Below are positions 10,552-22,276 of a DNA stretch of 64,000 bases, in pieces. This DNA comes from Cryptomeria japonica (taxonomy: Eukaryota; Streptophyta; Pinopsida; Cupressales; Cupressaceae), in assembly GCF_030272615.1 (NCBI RefSeq), contig NC_081407.1, positions 436,948,230 through 437,012,229 of the forward strand, in the 5' to 3' direction. The translations under genes and the position numbers were made by a program. Positions within the stretch are counted from its first letter, which is position 1. Each line of letters starts with the position of its first letter. A model generated the notes under the pieces. The model worked only from the letters and a program-made list of their open reading frames with translations. It made no database searches and was not told the origin of the DNA.

Positions 10552-10737
10552 GTATGGCGAGATTCTCCTAGTCTCAATTTTCAATTTTCAATTTTCAATT
10601 TCAAGTGGCTCAGTTAAATTTAGGAAATGATAATTCAAAGATTTATCATGAGGTTTCCTAATTTAAAACTTAAATCCTCTTTCTAGTCTATATTTCCACG
10701 TTGCAAAACATGTTACTAATTTTGAAATGTTGTGTAG
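10552..10737 (+). other. Putative 5'UTR intron of element R
   Basis: The donor GTGGAG/GTATGG and acceptor TTGTGTAG/GTATCAAG lie just before the ATG at 10746. The same sites are present in L. Conservation in two diverged copies supports a real intron, though no transcript is available. Confidence 0.45.
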
Positions 10738-10745
10738 GTATCAAG

Positions 10746-10990
10746 ATGGCGACTCCCAAACTCGAAGGATCTACAAGTCGGACGGTCTCCTCTAGGACGA
10801 TCAAGCAAGGACAAGGGCGACCTCCTCCAGTCTAGCATCGACAAGGACGGCCTTCTTTGGACTAACGTCATCAAGGGCAACTTCTCCAATCCAGTATTCC
10901 AAGGCAAGGTACATCAATCGTCCTGCACATCAAGGACACAAGAAGTCAAAGCAAAGGGTTCGTTGAAGAAGTAGATAGTTCCAGATGAAT
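10746..10990 (+). pseudogene. Remnant 5' end of the element ORF (element R)
   Basis: ATGGCGACTCCCAAA... aligns with the start of the ORF in L (MATPK, then a Ser/Thr/Arg-rich stretch). Within a few dozen codons the similarity ends and the rest of the coding region is absent. The sequence passes directly into the part of the family that lies beyond the stop codon in L. Confidence 0.6.
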
Positions 10991-11259
10991 TAATTAAAGC
11001 TAGCTTCTCAACAACATCAAGTTGAATATTTACCAAGTTACAAATGTCAGACGAGGTGGCATCCTAGTCATCACTTCTGCAGTCAGTGTGGTCCACCTCA
11101 GCATTTCCAGATTCAATGTACCTAACTCATGGAAGGTGGCACAAACTCCGATGTACCTACCCCAGCTATCCATTGGTGGAATTTTCTAGAGAGGACATGT
11201 GTCCAAGCAATACAATTTTATCATTGGTCAAGCATTAAATGTTATGTAATGGTTGTAAC

Positions 11260-11277
11260 AAACCCTAATTAGGGTTT
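11260..11277. promoter_or_regulatory. 18-bp telo-box palindrome (element R)
   Basis: AAACCCTAATTAGGGTTT, identical to 1411-1428 in L, about 65 bp upstream of the second TATA box. Confidence 0.6.
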
Positions 11278-11341
11278 TCATTGTTGAATCTTGGCCTTTG
11301 ATCTCAAATCGATCTAAGCCATCGAATTGTATTGAGGGCAC

Positions 11342-11348
11342 TATATAA
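11342..11348 (+). promoter_or_regulatory. Second TATA box of element R
   Basis: CACTATATAAGCCC, equivalent in position to the TATATATA at ~1340 in L. It would be the U3 TATA box if this is a solo LTR. Confidence 0.5.
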
Positions 11349-12234
11349 GCCCTGGCATTTCATTTTGTAAAAGCAATTAGAAAAATAGAATAGAATAGGA
11401 GTTGGAAATAGTTAGAATATAGTTGGAAGAGTTAGAATATAGTTGATAGAATAGCAATTAGAGTAAAGTAGAGAGAGAAGGCAAAGATTGTTGCCAAGAT
11501 GTTGTTGTAAAAGACTTGTAACTTCATTGAAGAAATGGTGAAATTTATGGGTCGATTCGACAATTTGCATGGTCTCTACACTTCTCGTATTTGATTTCAT
11601 GTTATTAGATGAGTGGAAGAAATGTGCTTGATTAATGGTGAAATTCGTATATCCATACTACTAGCAGTTTGTTGATTGCAGACTTGCCTTGCGTAGTCAA
11701 CTGGAATCGTTCAGCTTAAGCCTAACTTCAATTATCGCTTCTTCATTGATATGCATCAACTTGATGGTGTCTATGCCTGCAGTGATGATTTGAACATCAT
11801 AAAGCTTTCCTTCGAAGATCGCACTAGCCTTGTGGAGATGGTCCTGCGATGTCAAAACAAGACCTAGTTAGAATTTCATCAAAGATCAATCATTGCTCCT
11901 ACATTCTTAGTGTTAGGATTAGATCCTTTCCTTGCCCTCATCTTTTTTCCTTTTTTTTCAAGTCAAAGCTAGTAAGATCCTGTGTTCTAGCAATATTCAA
12001 AGCAAATCAAACGTTCAATCATCAAATGTAAGTCCCCTTGTGATTCCAGCAAATCACATCATACCACAGAGAGCTTATCCACACGTAGAGATCCTACATC
12101 AAAGAACCTTGGAGTCATCCTGATTGATCCTTTTTCGCGATATCTTCAGCAATCAGAGGCTTTACTCAAGAGAGGATAAGGTACCTTTAGGTATTTTATT
12201 CTGTGTTTGATAGTGTACAAAATACACGTCAACA

Positions 12235-12239
12235 AAACC
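12235..12239. repeat. Target-site duplication of element R (right copy, AAACC)
   Basis: Matches 8156-8160; adjoins the CAACA terminus. Confidence 0.9.
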
Positions 12240-13179
12240 TTTACATTGTCTGTGATGACTTGGACAACATTTTCATGTCCCACCATATCTATGCAATCAA
12301 AGAGGATTCTGGAAATCAATTCTACATCTTTGAGCTGCCCCTCACAATCAACTGCCCTCAAAAACATTGCCCCTTTGGGGGACATTGCAATAACATTTAT
12401 CAACAGACAGTTTTTGCCATCCTTCAATCCATCAAAAACAATAGAAACACTTGATTCACCCCAAGAATCTCTAATCAGTTTCATTGATTGGTCTACAAAA
12501 TTCTTCTCTCTTGCCAATAAAGTGGTGCGCACCTTTTCATACTCAAGACTTGTGAAACCAGTAGGTGCATTATTGATTGCCGTCACCATCTCCCGCCAAT
12601 ATGGTGATCGTACCAAGTTGAAAGGAAGACCATTGGCATAGAGGCAATATGCAATTTTTTGCTCTACAATATCTCTTGATTCCATTTTGAATGCTTTCTC
12701 TAATGGGCCTCCTTTACGGGAAACAAGGGAATTTTCTACTTCAACTTCATCTTGCATAGCAGGTATATCCAAGAAAGGGTGATGGGGAGCCTTTTCTGGT
12801 AGTGTATGATCATCAGGTAAAGTCATTGGTGTTTTGCTTGCAGATGGATGAGCTTTTAGTTTTTCTCTTACTATAGTTTGATCAAGTTCTTCTTGTTCTC
12901 TAATGAATGTTGATATTTTTGTTGCAGACAACCCTTTCTCATCTAGCCCTACACACATTTTAATCCCTTTCCCAACAGAGCCACAAAAGTGAAGTCTCAC
13001 TCGATAATACAAGCACCTAAATTGGTTTTACAAAAATTACAAGTCCATTCATATCCCCCACCTCCTGGAAGTTGTTGATGCATTGTAGTATAATTCCATA
13101 AAGGAGATCCTCTATCAATTTTAAATTTTTGGTTGAGAGTCTTGTAACCCCCACCCACTAAACTCGAACTTGTTGCCAT
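12240..13179 (-). pseudogene. hAT transposase: BED zinc finger and DUF659 N-terminal part
   Basis: The minus-strand start at 13179 gives MATSSSLVGGGY..., then W-x-C-x-F-C (EWTCNFCK) of a BED-type finger. A one-base frameshift near 13010 moves to the frame with YYRVRLHF. Next come a linker, PFNLVRSPYWREMV, and the DUF659 block with SVSIVFDGLKDGKNCLLINV, then CIDMVGHENVVQVITDN. This is the first two thirds of a DUF659-type plant hAT transposase. It is truncated at 12240 by element R and continues at 8155. The frameshift, the TAG at 8081 and two insertions make the gene inactive. Confidence 0.88.
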
Positions 13180-13555
13180 TTTGTTTTTTTGCTATTATAA
13201 GAAATTAAACATTTTTAAATTAGAAAAAAAAAAATTTAAAATACAATATTACACAATGTAAAAGCTAATGTAAGTATTAAAAAACATTATAAAAAATAAT
13301 AGAACTTGTTTATTTTATTCTATTAAAAAAAAAACTTGAAAAAATTCGTTAAAAGATCAAAGAATAGGGATAAATGCTTACCTTAAGTGCTTGAATCTCC
13401 TTCGTGCAAGCTCTCCACCTTTGTCAAGCATTGTTTTGGATCTCAAATGTATTTGGCAAGGGGCGGATTAGGGTTTTTTGGTCAAAAAAGGCAAAAAAAA
13501 TTATTTTTTTAATGTTTAAAGTCACTTTATGGTGACTTGACCAAGCCCGACGTCT
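13180..13555. other. 5' flank of the hAT gene
   Basis: AT-rich noncoding sequence upstream of the transposase start on the minus strand, with A/T runs. A GGGGCGGATTAGGG stretch near 13456 could be near the transposon terminus, but no 8-bp duplication or terminal repeat can be fixed because the other end is outside the window. Confidence 0.3.
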
Positions 13556-13649
13556 GGGTTCGCCTAGGTCCGGCTAGGGTTCACCCCAAGGACCCTAGGT
13601 TCACTGCTAGGGACCTCGGGGTGAACCCTAGCCGGACTCGGGCGAACCC
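13556..13649. repeat. GC-rich palindrome, 43-bp arms, 8-bp loop
   Basis: Left arm 13556-13598 (starting GGGTTCGCC) and right arm 13607-13649 (ending GGCGAACCC) are reverse complements with about 5 mismatches in 43, separated by GTTCACTG. It is GC-rich in AT-rich surroundings and lies just upstream of the hAT coding start. It could be a subterminal foldback of the hAT element or a separate small foldback element. Confidence 0.85.
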
Positions 13650-14914
13650 AACACAGACCTAGTTCGTGCGAAGAGGCCAATATGGACGAACCTGGCAACT
13701 TAGCTTTTATGTGGTTCTATTGCTTAAAAAGTTTAAATTACTGATTCACCCCAGCCAAAGCTCAAGGATTATTATTTGTACACAAACCATCTCTTAATGT
13801 ATGATCAAGGTCACCACGAGACTAGGACAGATAGAATAGACAGGTGCTGTGTGGCGATACTATTTTTCAAAAATGCCAATACAAGGGTGCTCTGTGGCAA
13901 TGATATTTTTCAAAAAAAAACAATACAGGGGTACTAGTACACACCATTAGAAAAACCTTAAATGAATGTAAATTTCTCAGTACAAAATTTATAGACAACT
14001 TTATAAAACAATATAATGTACAAAATTAAAAAATGTAAAGAGCACAAAACAAGACGAGGACATGTGCAGTGTTGTTCAAGGCAGGACTGCACAAGACATG
14101 CAAAGAGAGTCATAAGAAAGTCTCCTGGCATCTTGACATGTCTTCATACCTATCTCAGATATCGAAGACAAGACTCCAACTCCAGAAGTGTCCCAGGTTC
14201 CCAAGTTCAATATGCATAATAAAGAAAAGGAGTCTGATTTGCCACTCTATGTTACTGAAACAAGATGAGAAGTGGGCCAGAGTACACATCTAAAGAATAA
14301 GTGAATTCCAATCTTCATATGCCACAAATTTGGTCTTGAGGACCTGCACAATGTTGGATGCAATTCTACTCAACGTTCCCTTTTTTATACATATAATGAG
14401 AAATGACATTGTGCATGTAAAGAGACTTTGTTATTGAATCTTGGATTATGAATTCAAAAACTATGGAGCTCATGATCCATACCAAGAAACTGCTATGAAT
14501 ATACACACAATATACTCATTTTTAATATGTGTACACAAGAAATACGTAAGGTGTACAAGAAACTTCTGATAGAAGAAATATTTAAAAGCAAGCAACTTGA
14601 AAAACTACATAGGAAATTTCTCTGTTATACTGAGTCTCGGGATAAGAGGTAAGAGTCTTCAAGATAGCGGGACCAAAGGCCTAGATTTGGGGACAATGGT
14701 ATATCGTACTTAATAAAAGGGTTATAAGAAAATATACAAGGAATAAAAAATGAAACTTGAAATACTCAAACATATTTCATATTGCATTGAATGAACAAAG
14801 AAAAGCCCGAATATCTATATATTTATACTATATTCAAAAGGATCATTTAAAAATGCAATTGGCCAATGGCCCAATACCTCAAATCACTATTCATCCCCAA
14901 AGTCCATGCTAAAC
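13650..14914. other. Noncoding stretch
   Basis: A short imperfect repeat (TATTTTTCAAAAA with CAATACA-GGGT) occurs at 13860-13935. Otherwise I see no gene, RNA or element boundary. Confidence 0.4.
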
Positions 14915-16531
14915 TGTAATGTCCCTTTTTGTAAATGCCCTAGTTTTTGCCCTAAAATCACAATTCCAAGAAACTTTCCTACTAGGGTTAGGAACATAAA
15001 CTTAATCATAAGATATCTCTAATTTATTGAGGAAATTCAATCAAAGGGAAACTAGGATAAGGTGACTCGATAGGGTGCCCTAGAGATCCTCTACCCTAGG
15101 CCCAATACTGGATATACCATCCCTCTTGGCTTCATGTGGCCCATGACATCCATATGAGGCGGTGTACCTAGTGAGGTGTCCTATAACCGTTCCCCTCAAT
15201 CTTGCCACTCCTATCCTACTTCCCATGATTGAACATTCTTGATGCATTCATCTACCATGATAGAGAGCAGAGGAGCATTCATAATAGTGTGCCCTGGAAG
15301 TCCATCCTTTCTAAGCCCAAAGGCAGTACCCTTTGTACCCCTTTGGCCCCACGGGACTCCCCGGTCTTATACCATGAGGTGGCGTACCTAGAAGATGACC
15401 CCACCACCGTTCCCCTACTTGTAATTCTCCAATTTCTCTACCATGGCTGGTTACATTCAGAACACATGAAGAGTTCCAGTATTATGCACACATTCTACAT
15501 AAAAAACAGCAAGATATTAATTAATGTTCATTGTGACATATATATATACAGTCATAAACATACAGCCTATTATAAGCAGTCATAAACAGTCAGATATATA
15601 TTATAGACAGTCATGTATATTATAAACAATTATAACCAACAGCATATTATTAATCATCAATGAGCAGATAACATTCATCATGCTGTGCATAAAGAACTCA
15701 TACCCCAAACCCATAAGTATATTTGAACTACTGTATATTTAGTTACTAACATGCAATCTGATTCCATTCAATGGTTACATATACTCCCCTTTCCAAATCT
15801 GCTAATAACATATTTATGGTCCGTTGTTTATACTCAGAATTCTGCATTTTAGGATGGGATCCTATATCCTCCTTCCTGCCCTTTTTGTCTGCTCTAAAAT
15901 GGAATCCCCTTCCACTCTCCTCCTCAAATAAACCTTTCTCTCCCTTATAACTTCAAATGTGAGGGACAGTCATACCCCTTCATCATGCCATCCCTTTGCA
16001 AGGGTCACAACCTTTCACAATTACCACCCCTTCAAAATGTCACAACCTTTCATCATTTCTGTACTTAAAAGTCACTTCCTTATTTTCTGCCCATTCCTTT
16101 CTTCTTCCATTAATCCTTCCTTAATCCCTATGCTCCATTCTTTCTTCCTTTTCTCCATATCCCCCCTCTATATTAATTGCTTGCTCTTTTTATACTCTCA
16201 TATCTCATTGAGGAGACACGTCACTTTAAAAAGAGAGATTCCTTTAAAAGGGTCATGTCTCCTCATTGTTGTCTTATTTAATTCAGATCTGCACTTCTGA
16301 TTATAGATTAAAATTGTTGTTTCAAATGAAATTCTCTTCTCCCTTTTATATGTCATGTTTGAGGAGGTCACGACTTTTCATTTCATGCCTTTTGACCATT
16401 CATTAAACTTAACTAGGTTTTAATTATTTTAATTTTATTCTTTCATATTTTTATTTTATTTTTATTTTTCTTCTTTTAATTTTATTATTAATATTTATTA
16501 TTAAATCCTATTTCAAAATGGGGACATTACA
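14915..16531. mobile_element. Solo LTR, family TGTAATGTCCC
   Basis: Starts TGTAATGTCCC and ends GGGGACATTACA, an inverted terminal match of about 11 bp. Flanks are TAAAC (14910-14914) and CAAAC (16532-16536), a 5-bp duplication with one change. It is 1617 bp with no internal coding sequence. A partial copy of the same family starts at 18576. Confidence 0.65.
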
Positions 16532-16559
16532 CAAACTCCTCATCACTCAAATTGCTAGA

Positions 16560-16755
16560 CTCCACAAGCTCAAGATCCTCCAAAGCAATACCAACCAAAC
16601 ATGTATGTGTTACATCTTCATCAACTTGTGTTGGCCGTTACATCTTCATCAACTTGTGTTGTCTCTTCTAGCTCAAGATCCTCCAAAGCAGTACCAACCA
16701 ACCATGTATGTGTTACATCTTCATCAACTTGTGTTGTCTCCTCTAGCTCTACATC
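16560..16755 (+). repeat. Tandem repeat, ~105-bp unit
   Basis: The segment CAAGATCCTCCAAAGCA...TACATCTTCATCAACTTG... occurs twice, with an extra internal copy of the ACATCTTCATCAACTTGTGT block. Degenerate; short ORFs across it are not convincing genes. Confidence 0.6.
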
Positions 16756-17099
16756 CCATCAAGTTGTTGGACTCTCCTTGTACGTAGAAGTAAGTCAGAT
16801 CCTCTTAACAAAGTGGATGAAACTATGCATAGACTAGTTCCTCTCAACAACAAAAGAACTAGATATTAGTCAAAGAATTAGGCCCATGCATAGTCCAACA
16901 TAAAATTGGATCCTCATGTGCCATTGTCTCCCTATCCATCTTGATATTTTTGGAATATCCACTAAGAGTGGGAAATTTTGTCCACTCAGTACAGATGTCA
17001 ACTTGTGTAGAATCATTTCTAAATGGCCTTCATGAACCCTGCTTTCATCTCAACTCCTATATAGGAGTAACTCTACTCGTCCTTTGTACATACCACTTC

Positions 17100-18230
17100 A
17101 AGGTCAATGCATAGGCAACCATGTGCAAGGGAGTGTTGAGTTTCTCCCATTTGATGAATGATTGGCTAAATGTGTTCATTATAGAACTCTAATGTGGGGT
17201 CTTTCTCTTACAATGGCCTTCCTTTAGCCAAGCATACTATCAATGCACTCACACACCTCTCTAACACTAGGTGCATTTGCATCCCCACATCTAATAAATC
17301 TGAAGATTGGAGCAATGATCACAACAATATCTGGCATCAGCCCAAAAAGTATCACTCTTCACCACCTATTTCACCCTCCCCCCTTGCTCTAACTTAGAAT
17401 TAGGCCATCAATCACTCTATTGTCATGACCATTAGTTGCAATGTCTCTTGCAACTCAAGCATCCTTTCCAAAAGAATGAAATACGATGCATATGTAATCT
17501 CTACATGTTTCAAAAAATCCTCCTTAGAGAAGGTCCTAAAGATTGCATGGAAAGTATGGTAGTTGCAAATTAACATTTACATATCTCTAGCATCATTATC
17601 CACTTATTTGATCCATATGATTTTGCCCATGTCCTTGAATGCATTATTCATGGCATGCACACAATGAGGAGCCTACCAAATATGCCTATAGGCTACCTCA
17701 ATCAATTTTTCTATAGCTTAGCACACATATGCTACATTTGTCACTACTTGCATAATATTCTCTAACCTAACCTCCTCAATAGCTTCTCTAAGGATTTGGA
17801 ACTAAACGCAACATCCTTGCGGTCGCCAAAACAATCAATAGCTCTAAGGAAGTAAGGGCTCTCTATGCATGTGACCATAATGCTATGAATGGACAATGCC
17901 TAATATTTGTCCATCCATCCATGATTATAATACATCCATTGGTGACCATGGTAGCTTTCATTTTCTCCATTAGAATATTAATCTTGAAATAGATCTTATC
18001 CAAGATTGTTGTCCTCAATTTTGTCTCCCCTGGTGGCACATATGATGGTCCTACTCTACTTATTTTTGCCACAGCCTCCTTATAATAAGCAGAGGGAGCC
18101 AAATCAAATGGAATGCCATTGACAAAAAAAAATTGCTAGTGGCATCATCCACCGCATCTCTATTTTGCACATTCGAATAACTCTACCATCGTGTTTGTAA
18201 CATCATCAATGGTCATTCTACATTTCCCTT
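17100..18230 (-). pseudogene. Second hAT/DUF659 transposase remnant
   Basis: At 18102-17863 the minus strand reads GPSYVPPGETKLRTTILDKIY and GCIIIMDGWTN, the DUF659 PP-x(5)-LR and DGWT motifs. Downstream, near 17690-17640, a broken frame encodes APHCVHAMNNAFKDMGKI, the C-x-x-H-x-x-N core, and near 17540 HAIFRTFSKEDFLKHVE. Many stops and frameshifts interrupt it. It is clearly distinct from the hAT at 1-13.2 kb (different residues in the core). Ends are not resolved. Confidence 0.7.
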
Positions 18231-18575
18231 CAGCTCTATTATGGCTGCCCCTAAACTAGATGGAAAAGTATAAGTAGAATGAGCTAAAACTCATGGATAT
18301 AGGGTATTCCTAGTACTAGTAGGTGTAGGATCCCTCAATGGAAAAGCAACAAGTATAAGACTTCGGTCACCCAGCTAACCCTACAAGTTATTGAATTCAA
18401 TTCTTTGTTGAAGTGGCAATCCTTGACATACTCCTACACCTTTTCCTATGAAATAAAGGTGTGCATTAATTCATGATGCTGCCTCCAAATTCAGGTTGAT
18501 AAAAATGACATCTTTGTAGCCTAGTACCTCTCATTGACCCAAGTTTTGTTTGCAATTTAGTGACATATTGTTTTA
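18231..18575. other. Noncoding stretch
   Basis: Probably the degraded upstream part of the hAT remnant; nothing else is supported. Confidence 0.3.
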
Positions 18576-19900
18576 TGTAATGTCCCCTTCCTAATTTGCC
18601 CTAGAATTTGCCCTAAAATCACAATTGTGACAAAATCAATCATTAGGGTTAGACAGACCACATCATATTCATACGCTATCAATAATACTATACAAAGCAT
18701 GTTAGGGTTTGAAGGAAGAGACATGATGGGTCCACCCGAAGCCATTTCTATACTAAGCCCAAGAGTGGATGTCTACCACAGCCCTCTTGCTTGCTTAGTG
18801 GCCTGTACCTGTTTTCCCCATCAATGTCTCATCTTCCCCAAGACAAGTGCCATCTTGCGGGGTTGGGTGGAGGTCATAAGGGGGTTCCTTGACCCTTCTA
18901 TGTAAGTGCCCTCTTGTCCTAGGAGCCACTATGGTCATTCTAGGACAGCCTACTTACCAGACCGCTAGTCACCCACCTCTTACACCTCAGGCCCTTTCCT
19001 ACGAGATGGATTTCAGACATGTATGCATATTTTATACTCTACCATAAGAGCATATACTAAAACATTAACTTATTAAGCATAAGCAACATGTATGACATAT
19101 ATATACCAATCAATTGTGAAAAGGGAAGTGATGTAGAAAGCAAATCTGATATAATATCAGCCTGTCATCTTAAGCCTGATCTGAAGAGTAATTTCCTTGT
19201 ATATACTGTTCAACTTCTATGAGTCAAACCTCAATTAATCCCCTTGAAGGCTCTGATCTGATCCTCCTTGATGATCCAATGCTGTTGTTTTTCTGCGTGA
19301 TTCGGTGCTCGAATGACTTGATCTGTTTGAATGATTTGATGATGTGAATAAGAGAAATTTTGCTCTTGGTTCAATCTGATTTTCTATATCAGATTTAGAC
19401 CCTCCTCCATCTGCCTCCCCCTTGTAATGCTCAAAGCACTTTGCTTATATATCTCATGGTCCGGTGGAATGTTGTCTCTTTCCAACGGACACCCCCTTTG
19501 CAAAGGTAGCGACTCCCTAACTAAATACTTTGTTGGTTATCAAACTAGATTATGGTTAACGACTTGTCTTAGTTGTCATTATTAAGTTATAGCTTTTGTA
19601 TTATAATTGTAATATCTGGATCGCACCTTTAATCAAGTTGAGATTGCTATTGTAATATCTAGACTGCTGCCTTATTAAAGTCAAGATATCCAACCAGATT
19701 GCCGTGCGATAGATAATTGATATGATTCCTTCACTCGCTGTTAGTCTGGGCATGATCAGGTTTTACAGAAAATTGTGAAGTCTTGTTCCAAGGCAATTTT
19801 CTCTTATTAACAACAGCACGGATAGGGGTATCATGGCAGGGGCATGACTAGGTGACAACTTATCAAAAAACCCTCAGCAAAATCCTCTAATAATTTGTAA
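18576..19900 (+). mobile_element. LTR fragment related to the solo LTR at 14915
   Basis: Begins TGTAATGTCCCCTTCC and then shares CCTAGAATTTGCCCTAAAATC-type sequence and order with 14915 onward. A TATATATC motif at ~19448 may be its TATA box. I cannot find a terminal CA with a matching duplication (left flank TTTTA), so the right end is approximate and the copy is probably truncated. Confidence 0.45.
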
Positions 19901-20117
19901 GGGCAACTAAAATGTGCACTGCCAATAGAACTAGTTTCCCCAACCCCCCAAATCAATACTTGGGAGTCTCTGACTGAACCCCCACAGGCTCTTCCCTGTC
20001 CTCTTCATTATGCTTGTTGTGAGAAGTAGAATTCATAGTGACATAGCAGGAAATGAAACTGCTGATTACCATACATGTCATAATGTCGTTAAAAAATAAA
20101 TTATGCAAAAGCTCAAG

Positions 20118-20300
20118 ACACAAGGATTTTCTTTTTGTCTTTCTTACTTCAGGTTGCAGGAAAAATAGAAGCAGTAGATACACAAAAATGTGAATCCTTG
20201 TTCTTCAACCTTTAACAGACAAGGATTCCAATTTTGTTTTTCTTGCTTCAAGTCGCACAAAGCATAAAAGTAGAGAATACACAAAAGATGAAATCTTAAT
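20118..20300. repeat. Diverged tandem duplication, ~100-bp unit
   Basis: Both units follow ACAAGGATT..TTTTTCTT..TTCA-GT-GCA...AGA(T/A)ACACAAAA-ATG, starting near 20118 and 20218. Confidence 0.6.
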
Positions 20301-21057
20301 TTGACTTGTAAATTTTAATTTTAAAATTTCTAATCAAATATTTATGCAAATTTGGAAAAGAAACATTTATAAACAATTTTACAAATAAATTTGAAAACCT
20401 AAATATTGTTGTTTCAAAATTAAACAATTAAAAATTTGAAGATTTGTAAAACTAAAATTGTAATTGTAATTTGTAACAATGTAAACCCCTAGGGTCTAAA
20501 TTAATTACTAAATTAATCAACTAAAATCACTAAATTGAACGATGAAAAAAAAATGTCATGAAACACCAAACTTACCTTGAGGCTTGAGGAACATGTTGAT
20601 TCTACAATGGATTGACCATTCGATGAAGTCTTCCCACTTGCTCTTACTCTCACTATTCCTAATGCCCTCACTTACAATCTTTATCACTCTTGCAGCTTGT
20701 TGTTGCAACTTTCAACCTTGTTGATACTTATGAGCGATTTGCAATGAGGCTTAGATGCCTATTATAAGTATTTTTGTGAGTGCTTAGGGTTTGGGTGGAA
20801 CACATACACCATTAGAGTCAAGGTTTGTGACATACAAATGAACAATTTGATTTTTTTTTTAAATATTGACTTTTTCATTTTCCCATTGCAAGGGATGCAT
20901 GGGAGTCTCAAGGGCAATTTAAAGACTCCTAGGAATCCCTTGAATGCCTCAAGGACATCCAAAGCCCAAAAGGCATCCCCAAACCAAGGGATGTCCCAAA
21001 AACGTCCTCAAGTGCATGGCAGAGGTGATGGAATGGTGGGGAGACATTTCCCGCAAG

Positions 21058-21082
21058 TCCCTGCATCCCAAAAATGCAGGGA
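21058..21082. repeat. Perfect 9-bp-arm hairpin
   Basis: TCCCTGCAT and ATGCAGGGA around a 7-nt CCCAAAA loop, inside a segment rich in GGGGAGAC and CTCCCC motifs. Too short to name. Confidence 0.55.
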
Positions 21083-22276
21083 TTTTTGGGGGAGACACCT
21101 CCCCATGGAACAAGAATAGAAATATAGCAATCCACACAATATATAAGAATGCACAATAACTCATTTGATTATGTCTTGTCATGATGACTGTCAAGCGCCT
21201 CTGGCCATCTGAAAAGGATAATTGATTGTAGAGTTTAAATGAAATTAAAACTTACCTAAAGATGCAGGTTATGCTTAATTGCCATAACACCTACTGGCTG
21301 ACCTATGGATGAATTGCATGCTGAACTTTAAGCTTTGATTTCATTGCAATGCTACTTCAGTAAAGTAAATCCAATCAACAGCAGCAACCATAATGAACAT
21401 TTGGTTAGACATCATGCATGGAATTATATCAACAAAGGCCATATTAATTCAAATATGGCAAATTGGGAATAAAGAATACTTAGAACTTAAAAGAAATTTG
21501 CTAGATTGCATGGCAGTTGTGAATAGAACCCAACATTCCACCCCTCTTTCTTAAAAGTCCCTTCCTGCTAACAAGTTGAACAGTACATAAATAATAGATA
21601 AATTTATCTTTACCAGGAAAGATAATAATAACTAGATTTGCATGATATCAAATGCAACAAGATGAAGTATTTTAACTAGTTAATGATCTCTTCCATCTAG
21701 AATCTACAAAGAGTAGTCAAACCAAAGAACTGACATATAGATAGTACTTTCTCGTTCATCCAGAACCCTCTTAGGGAGATTTAGAGCTCAGCATATACAT
21801 GGTTGAAAAGAGTTTATTTCAAAGGACCAGAATTGGAAACCAAATTACTTTGAAGGCACCACATGCTACTGGAAATTGTCCACAGACCAGACATATTCCA
21901 CCACTATAATCTCATCAATATATATATCCAGTGAATGGAATGAGAACCTTCCTTGTAAATACATGACATGGAACCTCTATAATAAAGTAGATAATTACAA
22001 GGAAGATTCTTGTCATCATGCTAGCAATATCATGTAACTTGGCCAACAAATGTAAGATATTGAATAGGATAAATAGCTATTCTGGACATCAATATGCTAA
22101 ATATTAAATAGTTCAATAATACCTGAAAAGAGTTGATGTTAATTATGTTAGGTGTTTCCTTGCAATTCTATGGCGAGAAAGATCCAAATGCACACAAATA
22201 GCTTATATAACCAAAGGACATTTTACCATGTTTCATTCTTTAAAGAAACCAATTGCTGAACATTTAACACAGTTTA

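Larger units (their letters stand above)
8161..12234 (+). mobile_element. Element R: same family as L, inverted, with the ORF deleted
   Basis: Starts TGTTGTGACGTTTTCACACATCG and ends ACACGTCAACA, with an AAACC duplication at 8156-8160 and 12235-12239. The order of parts matches L: leader, 11 hairpin repeats (8605-9928), TATA (10286-10294), 5'UTR intron (10552-10737), ORF start at 10746, telo-box palindrome (11260-11277), TATA (11342-11348), and about 890 bp of tail. Roughly 2.3 kb of the coding part present in L is missing. It is 4074 bp long with no paired LTRs. It is an independent insertion of the family into the same hAT gene. Confidence 0.75.
19901..22273. other. Noncoding stretch downstream of the NLP exons
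   Basis: AT-rich. It contains a ~100-bp tandem duplication (20118-20300), a GC-richer segment at 20880-21115 with a perfect small hairpin, and otherwise no recognisable gene. I looked on the minus strand for the RWP-RK and PB1 exons expected after exon 3 and did not find them. Confidence 0.45.

Noticed and set aside
495-12234. L and R as the two terminal inverted repeats of one ~12-kb DNA transposon
   Set aside because: Each has its own different 5-bp duplication and complete internal structure, and hAT coding sequence lies between them in frame. They are two separate insertions.
19953-20183. Minus-strand ORF with KTKRKSLCLELLHNLF, faintly like the start of an RWP-RK domain and positioned downstream of the NLP exons
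   Set aside because: The segment is one unit of a ~100-bp tandem duplication, lacks the core RWPxRK and the following conserved helix, and has no consistent splice context.
20838-21194. Overlapping ORFs on both strands at 20.8-21.2 kb
   Set aside because: Short, mutually overlapping, and created by GC-rich repeated CCCCAAGG/GGGAGAC words; no recognisable domain.
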